DNA of 64,000 nucleotides from UBA4742 sp963785815 (GTDB lineage Bacteria > Actinomycetota > Acidimicrobiia > Acidimicrobiales > Acidimicrobilacustridaceae): positions 1,302,001 to 1,366,000 of the forward strand of contig CAWAWN010000001.1 in the NCBI GenBank assembly GCA_963785815.1. Reading direction: 5' to 3'. Below the pieces are notes generated by a model. The model was not told where the DNA came from, ran no database searches, and was given only the letters and a program-made list of their open reading frames with translations. This document shows, piece after piece, positions 9,739 to 17,854 of the stretch. The position numbers were made by a program, and so were the translations under genes. Every line of letters begins with the position of its first letter. The stretch's first letter is position 1.

Positions 9739-11268
9739 TCACGGCTCGTGCAGCTGGTCGCGCAGCTCGCGCTTGAGCACCTTGCCCGACGGGTTGCGGG
9801 GCAGGGCCTCCACGAACCGGACCTGGGTGGGCACCTTGAACTTGGCCAGCTGCCCCCGGCAGTGCTCGACCAGGTCGTCGGCGCTGGCCGGGGTGTCGGG
9901 GCGCAGCGCCACGAAGGCCACCGGGACCTCGCCCCAGCGCTCGTCGGGGCAGCCCACCACGGCCACCTCGAGCACCGCCCGGTGCTCGTAGAGCACCCGC
10001 TCGACCTCGGAGCCGGCGATGTTCTCGCCCCCGGACACGATCATGTCCTTGAGGCGGTCGACGATGAACAGGTACCCGTCCTCGTCGCACACGCCGATGT
10101 CGCCGGTGTGGAACCAGCCTCCGGCGAAGGCGGCGGCGGTGGCCCCGGGATCGCGCCAGTAGCCCTTGAACACCTTGGGCCCGCGCATCACGATCTCGCC
10201 CCGCTCGCCGGGCGCCACCGAGCGGCCCTGGTCGTCCCAGACGTCGAGCTCGAGGTAGAGGCAGGGGCGACCGACGCTGCCCAACTTGGTCACGATGCTG
10301 TCGCGATCCAGGAAGGTGTCGCCCGAGACGGTCTCGGTCAGGCCGTAGGCATCGGCGAACCAGGCCGAGGGGAACGTGCGCTGGATCCGCTCGATCAGCG
10401 GGATCGGCATCTTCTCGCCGCCGTTGATGATCACCCGCACCGACGACAGGTCGCGCTGGTCGAGGTCGGGCAGGGCCATGATGGCGTTGACCATGGCGGG
10501 CGCCAGCCACACCGTGGTGACCCGCGACCGCTCGAGCTCATCGACCACGGCGGCGGCGTCGAAGGCCGCGTGGATGATGACCGGGGCCCCGGCGGCGATC
10601 AGCGAGGTGGTGGTGAGGTCGAGCGCGCCCACGTGGTAGAGCGGCCCGCAGGCCAGACCCAGATCCGCGCTCGTGAAGCCGAACTCGACGATGTGGGCCA
10701 GGTTCTTCCAGGCCAGGTTGGCGTGGGTCAGCATCACGCCCTTGGGACGCCCCGTGGTGCCCGACGTGTACATCAGGCGGTGCACGTCGTCGGCGGCCAC
10801 GGCCACGTGACCGTCGGGGGCGTCGGCGTCGCGCACCTCGGCCAGCGGGGCCCACCCGGCTGGCGGGGTGGCGGCGATGCAGGTGCGCACCAGATCGTCC
10901 AGCCCGGCGCTGGCCTCGGTGGCCAGCGCCACCAGCGACTCGTCGCACACCAGGGCGCGGGCCTCGGAGTGCTCGAGGATGTAGCGCACCTCCGGAGCCG
11001 CCAGCCGCCAGTTGATGGGCATGGCCACGGCCCCGAGGAAGTTGGCCGCGAACACCACCTCGAGGAACTCCGGGCAGTTGTAGGCCAGCAGCGCCACCAC
11101 GTCGCCGCGCCCCACGCCCCGCTGGCGCAGGCCCCCGGCCAGGTGGGCGACCCGGTCGGCCATCTGGCCGTAGGTGGTGGTCTCGCCGCCGAAGGCGGTC
11201 ATGGGCGCGTCCGGCGAGCGGGTGGCGTGGTGGGCCAGCACGGCGCACCAGTTCATGTCCGCTTCCAT
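9739..11268 (-). CDS. Acyl-CoA synthetase (AMP-dependent fatty-acid-CoA ligase family)
   Basis: This 509-aa ANL-superfamily enzyme forms an acyl-adenylate and then an acyl-CoA. Motifs in order: the P-loop-like YTSGTTGRPKGVMLTH near residues 165-180, ADAYGLTETVSG near 305, GWFHTGDIGVCDEDGYLFIV near 385, and the catalytic lysine motif NPSGKVLKREL near 490. The substrate carboxylate is unknown. ATG 11268 is preceded by GGAGGGGGAGGT; ATG 11256 is an alternative. Operator A lies upstream, shared with the divergent tetR at 11415, so this gene is probably induced by its own substrate or product. Confidence 0.9.
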   Translation of the reverse strand: MEADMNWCAVLAHHATRSPDAPMTAFGGETTTYGQMADRVAHLAGGLRQRGVGRGDVVALLAYNCPEFLEVVFAANFLGAVAMPINWRLAAPEVRYILEHSEARALVCDESLVALATEASAGLDDLVRTCIAATPPAGWAPLAEVRDADAPDGHVAVAADDVHRLMYTSGTTGRPKGVMLTHANLAWKNLAHIVEFGFTSADLGLACGPLYHVGALDLTTTSLIAAGAPVIIHAAFDAAAVVDELERSRVTTVWLAPAMVNAIMALPDLDQRDLSSVRVIINGGEKMPIPLIERIQRTFPSAWFADAYGLTETVSGDTFLDRDSIVTKLGSVGRPCLYLELDVWDDQGRSVAPGERGEIVMRGPKVFKGYWRDPGATAAAFAGGWFHTGDIGVCDEDGYLFIVDRLKDMIVSGGENIAGSEVERVLYEHRAVLEVAVVGCPDERWGEVPVAFVALRPDTPASADDLVEHCRGQLAKFKVPTQVRFVEALPRNPSGKVLKRELRDQLHEP

Positions 11269-11348
11269 CGACCTCCCCCTCCGTGCCGCTCGCTCCGACG
11301 GCCTGATCCCGGCGGCTCGACCTGGCCTCTCGACCTGACCACCGATCC

Positions 11349-11370
11349 TGTACCGACCAGTCAGTCTACG
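11349..11370. promoter_or_regulatory. Operator A of the catabolic regulon
   Basis: The core TACCGACCAGTCAGTCTA lies at 11351-11368, between the acyl-CoA ligase and the divergent tetR. Its left half TGTACCGACC is identical to operators B, C and D at 13691, 19111 and 21936. The right half is the most degenerate of the four. Confidence 0.6.
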
Positions 11371-11414
11371 ACATCCGGACATCGACGGTGCCCGCCCAAG
11401 TAGGTTCGGGGGCC

Positions 11415-12026
11415 ATGTCCCCCACGGACGCCGGCCCCGACTCCCGCCGCAGCCCGAAGTGGCAGGCCCGCCGCCGGGCCATCGTCGACACGTCCGCGCC
11501 CCTCTTCGCCCGGCGCGGCTACCACGCCACCGGCATCGCCGAGCTGTGCGAGGCCAACGACCTGGGCAAGGGCGCGCTCTACCACTACATCGGCTCCAAG
11601 GAGGAGCTGCTGGCCGCCATCCACGACCGGGTCATGGACGAGGTCATGGCCGGCGCCGATCGGGTGGCCGCGGCCGGGGGCTCGCCCTCGGTGCAGCTGG
11701 CCATGCTGGGCGCGGAGCTGCTCGACGTGATCCACCGCTACCCGGATCACGTGTGGGTGTTCCTGCACGAGTTCATGGCCCTGACCGGTGAGCGGGCCGA
11801 GCAGTTCCGCCAGCGGCGCGCCGTCTACGAGCAGCGGGTCGAGGCGGTGCTGCGGGCCGGGGTCGAGTCGGGCGAGTTCCGCGACATCGATCCCTGGCTC
11901 ACCACCCGGGCGTGGCTCGGCATGCACAACTACACCTACCTGTGGCTCAAGGCCGGCGGCCGCCTCTCGGCCCGCGACGTGGCCGAGCCCTTCGCCGAGA
12001 TCTTCCGCCGCGGCATCGGGGCCTGA
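11415..12026 (+). CDS. TetR/AcrR regulator, candidate master repressor of the catabolic block
   Basis: The 203-aa protein has the TetR HTH: IVDTSAPLFARRGYHATGIA, then LCEANDLGKGALYHYIGSKE (about residues 19-60). The C-terminal half resembles TetR_C domains found next to acyl-CoA genes. It is divergent from the acyl-CoA ligase and shares operator A with it, the classical autoregulated arrangement. Because the same operator is found at three more promoters nearby, this is the best candidate for their regulator; that is inference. The ATG at 11415 is preferred; a GTG at 11388 is in frame. Confidence 0.85.
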   Translation: MSPTDAGPDSRRSPKWQARRRAIVDTSAPLFARRGYHATGIAELCEANDLGKGALYHYIGSKEELLAAIHDRVMDEVMAGADRVAAAGGSPSVQLAMLGAELLDVIHRYPDHVWVFLHEFMALTGERAEQFRQRRAVYEQRVEAVLRAGVESGEFRDIDPWLTTRAWLGMHNYTYLWLKAGGRLSARDVAEPFAEIFRRGIGA

Positions 12027-12047
12027 ACCTGTCCCACCGATCCAACC

Positions 12048-12087
12048 GGCGGCAACCACACCGCGTTTTCGGAGGGTGGTTGCCGCC
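12048..12087. terminator. Bidirectional terminator hairpin
   Basis: The 12-bp perfect arms GGCGGCAACCAC and GTGGTTGCCGCC (12048-12059 and 12076-12087) lie between the convergent tetR and SDR genes. The loop contains CGTTTTCGG. Confidence 0.7.
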
Positions 12088-12129
12088 GCTCAGCCAACGG
12101 GGGGTGAGGCGAGTCGGACCGCGGTCGGA

Positions 12130-12885
12130 TCAGGGGGCGGAGTAGCCGCCGTCGACGACGAGCGCCGAGCCGGTGGTCCAGCGCGACTCGTCGCCGGCCA
12201 GGTAGGCGTAGGCCCCGACCAGGTCGTCGGCCGCGCCCAGCCCGAGCGGGTGGCGCGCCGCGATGGGGTCGAGCGCCCCCTCGGGCAACCCGTCGTGGAT
12301 GGCGGATCGGAACGTGCCGGGGCACACGCAGTTCACCCGGATGCCATCGCGGGCGTACTCGACCGCGGCCACCTTGGCCAGCTGGATGACCGCCGCCTTG
12401 GTGGCGCAGTAGGGCGCGGCGTGGGACCAGGCCGTCAACCCCGAGACCGAGGCGGTGAGCACGATCGAGCCCGAGCCCTGCGGGCGCATCACCCCGACCG
12501 CCGCCTTGATGGCGTTGACCGCCCCCAGCAGGTTGACGCGGAAGGCCCGCTCCCAGTCCTCGGTGGTGAGGTTGTGGATGCGCCCGTTGGGCGACAGCAC
12601 GCCGGCGTTGCTCACCACCACGTCCAGGCGACCGAACCGCTCCACCGCCCGGGCGATGACGGCGTCGACCTGGTCGGGATCGCTCACATCGGCCAGCACC
12701 GATTCGACCGGCCCGGTCGGATCGTCCAGGGCCTCGACGGTGGCAGCCAGGGTTGCCGCGCTGATGTCGCTGACCACCAGGTCGGTGCCCGGCTCCGACG
12801 CCAGCCGGCGCGAGACGGCCGCGCCCAGCGCGCCCCCGGCGCCCAGGATGGCCACCACCCGTCGGGCGTCGGGCTCGGCGCTCAT
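12130..12885 (-). CDS. Short-chain dehydrogenase/reductase
   Basis: This 251-aa classical SDR has a glycine-rich NAD(P) motif AILGAGGALGAAV near residue 12, NAG in VVSNAGVLSP near 90, the catalytic Ser in TASVSGL and the YCATK (Tyr-x-x-x-Lys) dyad near 155, and the C-terminal VVDGGYSAP. An acidic residue after strand 2 (VVSDIS) suggests NAD over NADP. It overlaps the upstream SDR by four bases (ATGA), so both are translated from one message. The probable role is oxidation of an alcohol or hydroxyacyl intermediate in the catabolic block. Confidence 0.88.
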   Translation of the reverse strand: MSAEPDARRVVAILGAGGALGAAVSRRLASEPGTDLVVSDISAATLAATVEALDDPTGPVESVLADVSDPDQVDAVIARAVERFGRLDVVVSNAGVLSPNGRIHNLTTEDWERAFRVNLLGAVNAIKAAVGVMRPQGSGSIVLTASVSGLTAWSHAAPYCATKAAVIQLAKVAAVEYARDGIRVNCVCPGTFRSAIHDGLPEGALDPIAARHPLGLGAADDLVGAYAYLAGDESRWTTGSALVVDGGYSAP

Positions 12886-13661
12886 ACCAGCAGGTACCCC
12901 CCGTCGACGCTGACCACCGTGCCGGTCACGAAGGCGGCGGCGTCGGAGGCCAGGAACTGGTAGGCGCCGGCCAGGTCGACCGGCGCCCCCCAACGGCGCT
13001 GGGCGGTGTGGTCGGTGATGGTGGCGGCCAGCTCGGGTCTGCGCTTCCACCCCTCGGCCAGTGGTGAGTCGAACCAGCCCGGGGCCACCACGTTGACGGT
13101 GATGCCGTCGGGGGCCAGGTCCTGGGCCAGCCCCTTGGCCAGGCCGACCAGGCCGGCCTTGGACGCGCTGTAGGCGCTGAGGCCCCGGCGGGGACGTTCG
13201 CCCAGCACCGAACCGGTGAAGATCAACCGCCCGCCTGCGCCCATGACCCGGGCCGCGGCCCGGGCCCCCAGGAAGGCACCGGTGAGGTTTACCTCGAGGA
13301 CCTGGCGCCACACCGAGGCGTCGATCTGGCGGGGCGGGGCGACGATGGGCGAGATCCCGGCGTTGCAGATCCAGACGTCCACACCGCCCCACTCGGCCAC
13401 GGTGGCATCGGCCACGGCCTCGTTGAAGTCCTCGTCGGTGACGTCGCCCGCGAGCACCAGCGACGGTCCGGGCAGCGCCTCGGCCACCGCCTTGAGGTCC
13501 TTCTCGGTGCGCGCCACCAGGGCCACGCGGGCGCCGGCGTCGGAGAAGGCGTGGGCCAGCAGGGTGCCGAGGCCCCGACCGGCCCCGGTGATGACCACCC
13601 GCTTGCCCGCGACCGCACCCGGGACCGGGAACGCCTCGGGGATCTGGATCTGGTCGGTCAT
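12882..13661 (-). CDS. Short-chain dehydrogenase/reductase
   Basis: This 259-aa SDR has VVITGAGRGLGTLLA near residue 22, ICNAGISP near 105, a Ser in FTGSVLG and YSASKAG near 165, and the C-terminal VDGGYLLV. VVDVARTEKD-like Arg residues after strand 2 (LVARTEKD) suggest NADP preference, unlike its partner. The ATG at 13661 has GGGAGCC upstream. It leads a two-gene operon whose promoter region is shared with the divergent fused E1 gene and contains operator B. Confidence 0.88.
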   Translation of the reverse strand: MTDQIQIPEAFPVPGAVAGKRVVITGAGRGLGTLLAHAFSDAGARVALVARTEKDLKAVAEALPGPSLVLAGDVTDEDFNEAVADATVAEWGGVDVWICNAGISPIVAPPRQIDASVWRQVLEVNLTGAFLGARAAARVMGAGGRLIFTGSVLGERPRRGLSAYSASKAGLVGLAKGLAQDLAPDGITVNVVAPGWFDSPLAEGWKRRPELAATITDHTAQRRWGAPVDLAGAYQFLASDAAAFVTGTVVSVDGGYLLV

Positions 13662-13690
13662 GGCTCCCGAACCGTGCTGCTCGCCTCTGC

Positions 13691-13710
13691 TTGTACCGAC
13701 CAGTACAATA
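13691..13710. promoter_or_regulatory. Operator B over a divergent promoter
   Basis: TTGTACCGACCAGTACAATA lies between the SDR operon and the fused E1 gene. It forms an almost symmetric TTGTAC...GTACAA palindrome. On the plus strand it contains the -10 hexamer TACAAT (13704-13709), nine bases before GTG 13719, so the E1 transcript is probably leaderless and a bound repressor would block the -10. Confidence 0.7.
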
Positions 13711-13718
13711 CATGGTCC

Positions 13719-15731
13719 GTGACCTCCAGCCGAACTGATCCACCCTCCCCCAGCCAGGCCGACCTGGCCTCCAGCCGGCCCGACCTGATCGAGATGCACC
13801 GTCGGATGCTGGTGATCCGGGGCTTCGAGCAGCGGGTGGCCACCCTGTACCGCAGCGGCGAGGTCCCCGGGTTCGTGCACCTGTCGATCGGCCAGGAGGG
13901 CACCGCCGTCGGTGCCTGCTGGCCGCTGCAGACCGACGACGTGATCACCTCGACCCATCGGGGCCACGGCCACTGCCTGGCCAAGGGCCTCGACCCGCGG
14001 GGGATGTTCGCCGAGCTGATGGGCAAGGACCAGGGCACCAACCGCGGCCGCGGCGGGTCGATGCACATCGCCGATCCGGACCTGGGCATCTTCGGGGCCA
14101 ACGGCATCGTGGCCGCCGGCCTGCCCATCGCCGTGGGCGCGGCCACCGCAGCCCAGCTGCGAGCCGATGGCCGGGTGGCGGTGGCCTTCTTCGGCGACGG
14201 GGCGCCCGCCCAGGGCGCCTTCCACGAGGCCCTCAACCTGGCCGCGGTGTGGCGGCTGCCGGTGGTGTTCTTCTGCGAGAACAACGGCTACGCCGAGTTC
14301 TCCCCGGCCGCCACCCAGCACGCGGCCACCCTGGGCCAGCGCGCCGCCGGCTACGGCATCGGCTTCGCGGCGGTGGAGGGCAACGACGTGGTGGCCACCG
14401 CCTCGCTGATGGCCGAGGTGGTGGCCACGGTGCGCGCCGGGCAGGGACCGATGGTGGTCGAGGCCAGCACCTACCGCTGGCACGGCCACTACGAGGGTGA
14501 CCCCGAGCGCTACCGCACGCCCGAAGAGCTGGCCGAGTGGAAGCAGCGCGATCCGCTGGTGGTGCACGCCGCCCGCCTGGCCGAGGCCGGCGTCGACGCG
14601 GCCACGATCGCCGAGCTCGAGGCGTCGGTGGCCGCCGAGCTGGACCAGGCCGTGGTCGACGCCCGGGCCATGGCCGCCCCGTCGGTCGAGACGTTGCACC
14701 AGTTCGTGACCCGGCCCCGACCGGCCCACCCCGAACCGCCCGCCCCGGCCGCCGACGCCGAGGTCTTCCGCACCATGGACGCCGTCCACGACGCCCTCGA
14801 GGTCGAGCTGGCCACCGACGAGAGGGTGTTCGTGGCCGGCATCGACGTGGCCGCCGGCGGCAACGTGTTCGGGCTGATGCGAGGGCTGCACGACCGCTTC
14901 GGCGACCGGGTGCGCGACACGCCGATCTCCGAGACGGCCGTCATGGGCGTGGGCGTGGGCGCGGCCATGGCCGGCATGCACCCGGTGGTCGAGCTCATGT
15001 ACCTCGACTTCGTGGGCGTGTGCCTGGACCAGCTGATGAACCAGGCGGCCAAGCTCCCGTTCATGACCGGCGGGGCCGCCCAGATGGGCCTGACCGTGCG
15101 CACCCAGTTCGGGGCGGGGCGCTCGTCGGGCAGCCAGCACTCCCAGAGCCTCGAGGTGCTGCTGGCCCACATCCCGGGCCTGAGCGTGGTCATGCCGTCC
15201 ACGCCGGCCGACACCTACGGTCTGCTGCGGGCCGCCATCCAGGACCCCAACCCCGTGATCTTCATCGAGAACCGGCTGCTCTACGGCATGAAGGGGCCGC
15301 GCCCGCCGGCCGACCACGTGCTGCCCATCGGGGTGTCATCGGTGGTGCGGGGCGGTACCGACATCACGGTGGTGTCGGTGTCGCGCATGGTGCACGAGGC
15401 GCTGGCCGCGGCCGAGGCGGTGGCCGACGAGGGCGTGTCGGTGGAGGTCATCGACCTGCGCACGGTGGCGCCGCTCGACATGGCCCCGATCCTCGAGTCG
15501 GTGCACAAGACCGGCCGTCTGCTCATCGCCCACGAGGCGGCGGTGCCCTTCGGCATCGGCGCCGAGATCGCCGCCGTGGTGGCCCGAGAGGCCTTCTGGG
15601 ACCTCGATGCCCCCATAGAGCGCGTCGGCACCGCGGCCACGCCGCCGCCCTACGCCCCCGAGCTGGAGCACGCCTGGCTCCCCGACCGCGACGACATCGC
15701 CGCCGCCCTGCGCCGCCTGGCCGCCGTCTAG
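13719..15731 (+). CDS. Fused alpha/beta thiamine-dependent E1 dehydrogenase
   Basis: A single 670-aa protein combines both subunits of a branched-chain/pyruvate/acetoin-type 2-oxoacid dehydrogenase E1. The alpha half (about 1-330) has the ThDP motif FFGDGAPAQGAFHEALNLAA near residue 157 ending in FFCENN, and RGRGGSMH. The beta half (about 350-670) has TPISETAVMGVGVGAAMAG and VVMPSTPADTYGLL. The fused form is known in some actinobacteria. No lipoyl E2 or E3 gene is in the window, so it must borrow partners or act as a stand-alone ThDP enzyme. The GTG at 13719 is chosen from its position after TACAAT; the N-terminal 20 residues are not conserved. Confidence 0.85.
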   Translation: MTSSRTDPPSPSQADLASSRPDLIEMHRRMLVIRGFEQRVATLYRSGEVPGFVHLSIGQEGTAVGACWPLQTDDVITSTHRGHGHCLAKGLDPRGMFAELMGKDQGTNRGRGGSMHIADPDLGIFGANGIVAAGLPIAVGAATAAQLRADGRVAVAFFGDGAPAQGAFHEALNLAAVWRLPVVFFCENNGYAEFSPAATQHAATLGQRAAGYGIGFAAVEGNDVVATASLMAEVVATVRAGQGPMVVEASTYRWHGHYEGDPERYRTPEELAEWKQRDPLVVHAARLAEAGVDAATIAELEASVAAELDQAVVDARAMAAPSVETLHQFVTRPRPAHPEPPAPAADAEVFRTMDAVHDALEVELATDERVFVAGIDVAAGGNVFGLMRGLHDRFGDRVRDTPISETAVMGVGVGAAMAGMHPVVELMYLDFVGVCLDQLMNQAAKLPFMTGGAAQMGLTVRTQFGAGRSSGSQHSQSLEVLLAHIPGLSVVMPSTPADTYGLLRAAIQDPNPVIFIENRLLYGMKGPRPPADHVLPIGVSSVVRGGTDITVVSVSRMVHEALAAAEAVADEGVSVEVIDLRTVAPLDMAPILESVHKTGRLLIAHEAAVPFGIGAEIAAVVAREAFWDLDAPIERVGTAATPPPYAPELEHAWLPDRDDIAAALRRLAAV

Positions 15732-15754
15732 TTCCCCCCTCGCGAGGGTGGGAA
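15732..15754. terminator. Bidirectional terminator hairpin
   Basis: TTCCCCCCTCG pairs with CGAGGGTGGGAA with one bulge, in the 26-bp gap between the convergent E1 and acyl-CoA dehydrogenase genes. Confidence 0.6.
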
Positions 15755-15757
15755 GGG

Positions 15758-16906
15758 TCAGCAACCGAGGGCGCGGGCGATGACCAGGTGCTGGATCTCG
15801 TTGGTGCCCTCGCCGATCTCGAGCACCTTGGAGTCGCAGTAGAACCTCGCCACCGGCGTCTCGAGCATGTAGCCGATGCCCCCGTGGATCTGCACCGCCT
15901 CCGACGCGGCCCACACGGCCAGGCGGCTGGCCTTGAGCTTGGCCATGGCCGCCTCCTTCATGAAGGGCTGGCCGGCGTCGCGCAACGACGCGGCCCGATA
16001 GGTCAACCAGCGTGCCGCCTCCAGCTCGGTGGCGATGTCGGCCAGCTTGAACTGCACGGCCTGGAACTTCGAGATGGGCTGGCCGAACTGCTGGCGCTGG
16101 CCGGCGTAGTCCAGGGCCAGGTCGAGCACGGCCTGGGTCAGGCTGAGCGACAGGGCGGCGATGGAGATGCGCCCGACCTCGAGCGTGCCCAGGAACTGGC
16201 CCAACCCCATCTCGGGATCGCCCACCAGGTGGTCGTCGGGCACCCACACGTCGTCGAAGGAGAGCCCGCGGGTGTCGAGGCCCCGCCAGCCGATGCCGCG
16301 CATCTTCTCGCCCATGGTGAAGCCGGGCGTGTCGCGCTCGACCACCAGGCTGGCGTAGCGCGGCGGCGCGCCGCGATCGACCTGCGTACGGGCCAGCAGG
16401 GTCACGCCCAGGGACATGTCGGTGCCGGCGTTGGAGATGAAGGCCTTCGTGCCGTTGATGAGCCAGCCGCCGTCGCGCCGCTCGGCCCGGGTGCGGATGC
16501 CTCGGGCGTCGGAGCCGGCATCGGGTTCGGTGAGCCCGAACGCGCCCAGCGCCCGACCCTCCGCCAGCGGTCGCAGCCAGCGGTCGCGCTGGGCGTCGTC
16601 GCCGAACAGCAGGAGGGGCAGCGAGCCGATGGTGACGTGCGCCTGCCAGGCCGCGGCCACCGACTGGTCGGCCAGGCCGATCTGCTCCATGGCGGCCACG
16701 AAGCCGACGGTGGACATGCCGATGCCGCCCCACTCCTCGGGCACGAGCATGCCCAGCAGGCCGAGCTGGCCCATCTCGCGCAGCAGGTCGGTCGGACAGC
16801 GCGCCTCGTCCCAGGCCAGCGGCGCCCGGGGCGCGATCTCCTTCTGGGCGAACTCGCGGCACAGGGCCACCAGGTCACGTTCGGGTTCGCTCAGCGAGAA
16901 GTCCAT
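15758..16906 (-). CDS. Acyl-CoA dehydrogenase
   Basis: This 382-aa FAD enzyme introduces the alpha-beta double bond into an acyl-CoA. It has all three domains: the N-terminal helical part, the FAD motif FGLTEPDAGSDARG near residue 123, INGTKAFISNAG near 150, RQQFGQPISKFQ near 265, and the C-terminal GGIGYMLETPVARFYCDSKV with catalytic Glu in EIGEGTNEIQ near 363. The substrate chain is not predictable. It follows the upstream SDR by seven bases, and the gene order amidohydrolase-SDR-acyl-CoA dehydrogenase forms one minus-strand operon under operator C. Confidence 0.92.
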   Translation of the reverse strand: MDFSLSEPERDLVALCREFAQKEIAPRAPLAWDEARCPTDLLREMGQLGLLGMLVPEEWGGIGMSTVGFVAAMEQIGLADQSVAAAWQAHVTIGSLPLLLFGDDAQRDRWLRPLAEGRALGAFGLTEPDAGSDARGIRTRAERRDGGWLINGTKAFISNAGTDMSLGVTLLARTQVDRGAPPRYASLVVERDTPGFTMGEKMRGIGWRGLDTRGLSFDDVWVPDDHLVGDPEMGLGQFLGTLEVGRISIAALSLSLTQAVLDLALDYAGQRQQFGQPISKFQAVQFKLADIATELEAARWLTYRAASLRDAGQPFMKEAAMAKLKASRLAVWAASEAVQIHGGIGYMLETPVARFYCDSKVLEIGEGTNEIQHLVIARALGC

Positions 16907-16913
16907 CGGCTGG

Positions 16914-17831
16914 TCAGCCCTCCGGGGGATCGAGGTGGGACAGGAAGTCGGCCGACCACGCCATCAGGTCGGTAGGCACCGAGTAGCCCGACTCGTCGCC
17001 GATGGCCGCCCAGTGCTCGACCACGTCCTCGATGCGCACCTCGGGTCCGGGCGCCACCCAGCCCGGGGTGGTGGCCAGGAAGAGCCGCGAGAAGCGGCGC
17101 GACCCGGCGGCGTAGATCTCGCCGGTGACCGGGCAGTCCTCGTGGGCCAGGTAGGCCACCATCGGCGCCACCAGATCCGGCGACATCTCGGGCGGGGCCT
17201 CGGCCTCGCCGGCCTCGGGCACCCCGGCCATGCGGGTCCACGCCGCCGGGGCGATGACGTTCACCTTGATGCCGTGGGCGGCGCCGGTGCGGGCCGTGCT
17301 GCGGGCCAGGCCGATCACCCCGGCCTTGGCCGTGGCGTAGGCCGTGTTGTTGGGCAGGCCGAACACCCCGGCCGAGCTGGTCATCACGATGCGGCCGTAG
17401 CCCTGGTCGACCAGGTGGGACCACGCGGCCCGCACGGGGTGGAACGTGCCGCCCACGTGCACGGCCAGGTGCGCCTCCAGCGCGTCGGCGTCGAGCTTGG
17501 GCAGCCCGGCCCAGCGCATGATGCCGGCGTTGGTGACCACGATGTCGACGCGCCCGAACCGGTCGAGGGCGGTGTCGACCAGGGCCTGGCCGCCGGCCGG
17601 GTTGGACACGTCGTGGGTGTCGGCCACGGCCTGGCCGCCGGCGGTGGTGATCTCGCCCACCACCTCGGTGGCCGGGCCGGCGTCGGCTCCCTGGCCCCCC
17701 ATCGACCCGCCCAGGTCGTTGACCACCACGGCCGCACCCCTCGCCGCCAGCAGGCGGGCGTAGGCCCGGCCGATGCCCCGCCCGGCCCCGGTGACGACGG
17801 CGACGCGCCCGTCGAAGCGCAGCTCACCCAT
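16914..17831 (-). CDS. SDR of the HSD17B4/MFE-2 type
   Basis: This 305-aa SDR begins with RVAVVTGAGRGIGRAYARLL and VVVNDLGGSMGGQG, the spacing seen in the 3-hydroxyacyl-CoA dehydrogenase domain of peroxisomal multifunctional enzyme 2. Catalytic residues lie in TSSAGVFG and YATAKAG. An extra C-terminal tail of about 60 residues (after AAGSRRFSRLFLATTPGW) replaces the usual short end. It probably oxidises a 3-hydroxyacyl-CoA in the step after the adjacent acyl-CoA dehydrogenase. It is 23 bases downstream of the amidohydrolase. Confidence 0.88.
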   Translation of the reverse strand: MGELRFDGRVAVVTGAGRGIGRAYARLLAARGAAVVVNDLGGSMGGQGADAGPATEVVGEITTAGGQAVADTHDVSNPAGGQALVDTALDRFGRVDIVVTNAGIMRWAGLPKLDADALEAHLAVHVGGTFHPVRAAWSHLVDQGYGRIVMTSSAGVFGLPNNTAYATAKAGVIGLARSTARTGAAHGIKVNVIAPAAWTRMAGVPEAGEAEAPPEMSPDLVAPMVAYLAHEDCPVTGEIYAAGSRRFSRLFLATTPGWVAPGPEVRIEDVVEHWAAIGDESGYSVPTDLMAWSADFLSHLDPPEG

Positions 17832-17854
17832 GCGATCGGGGGCGCCCGGCGCGC

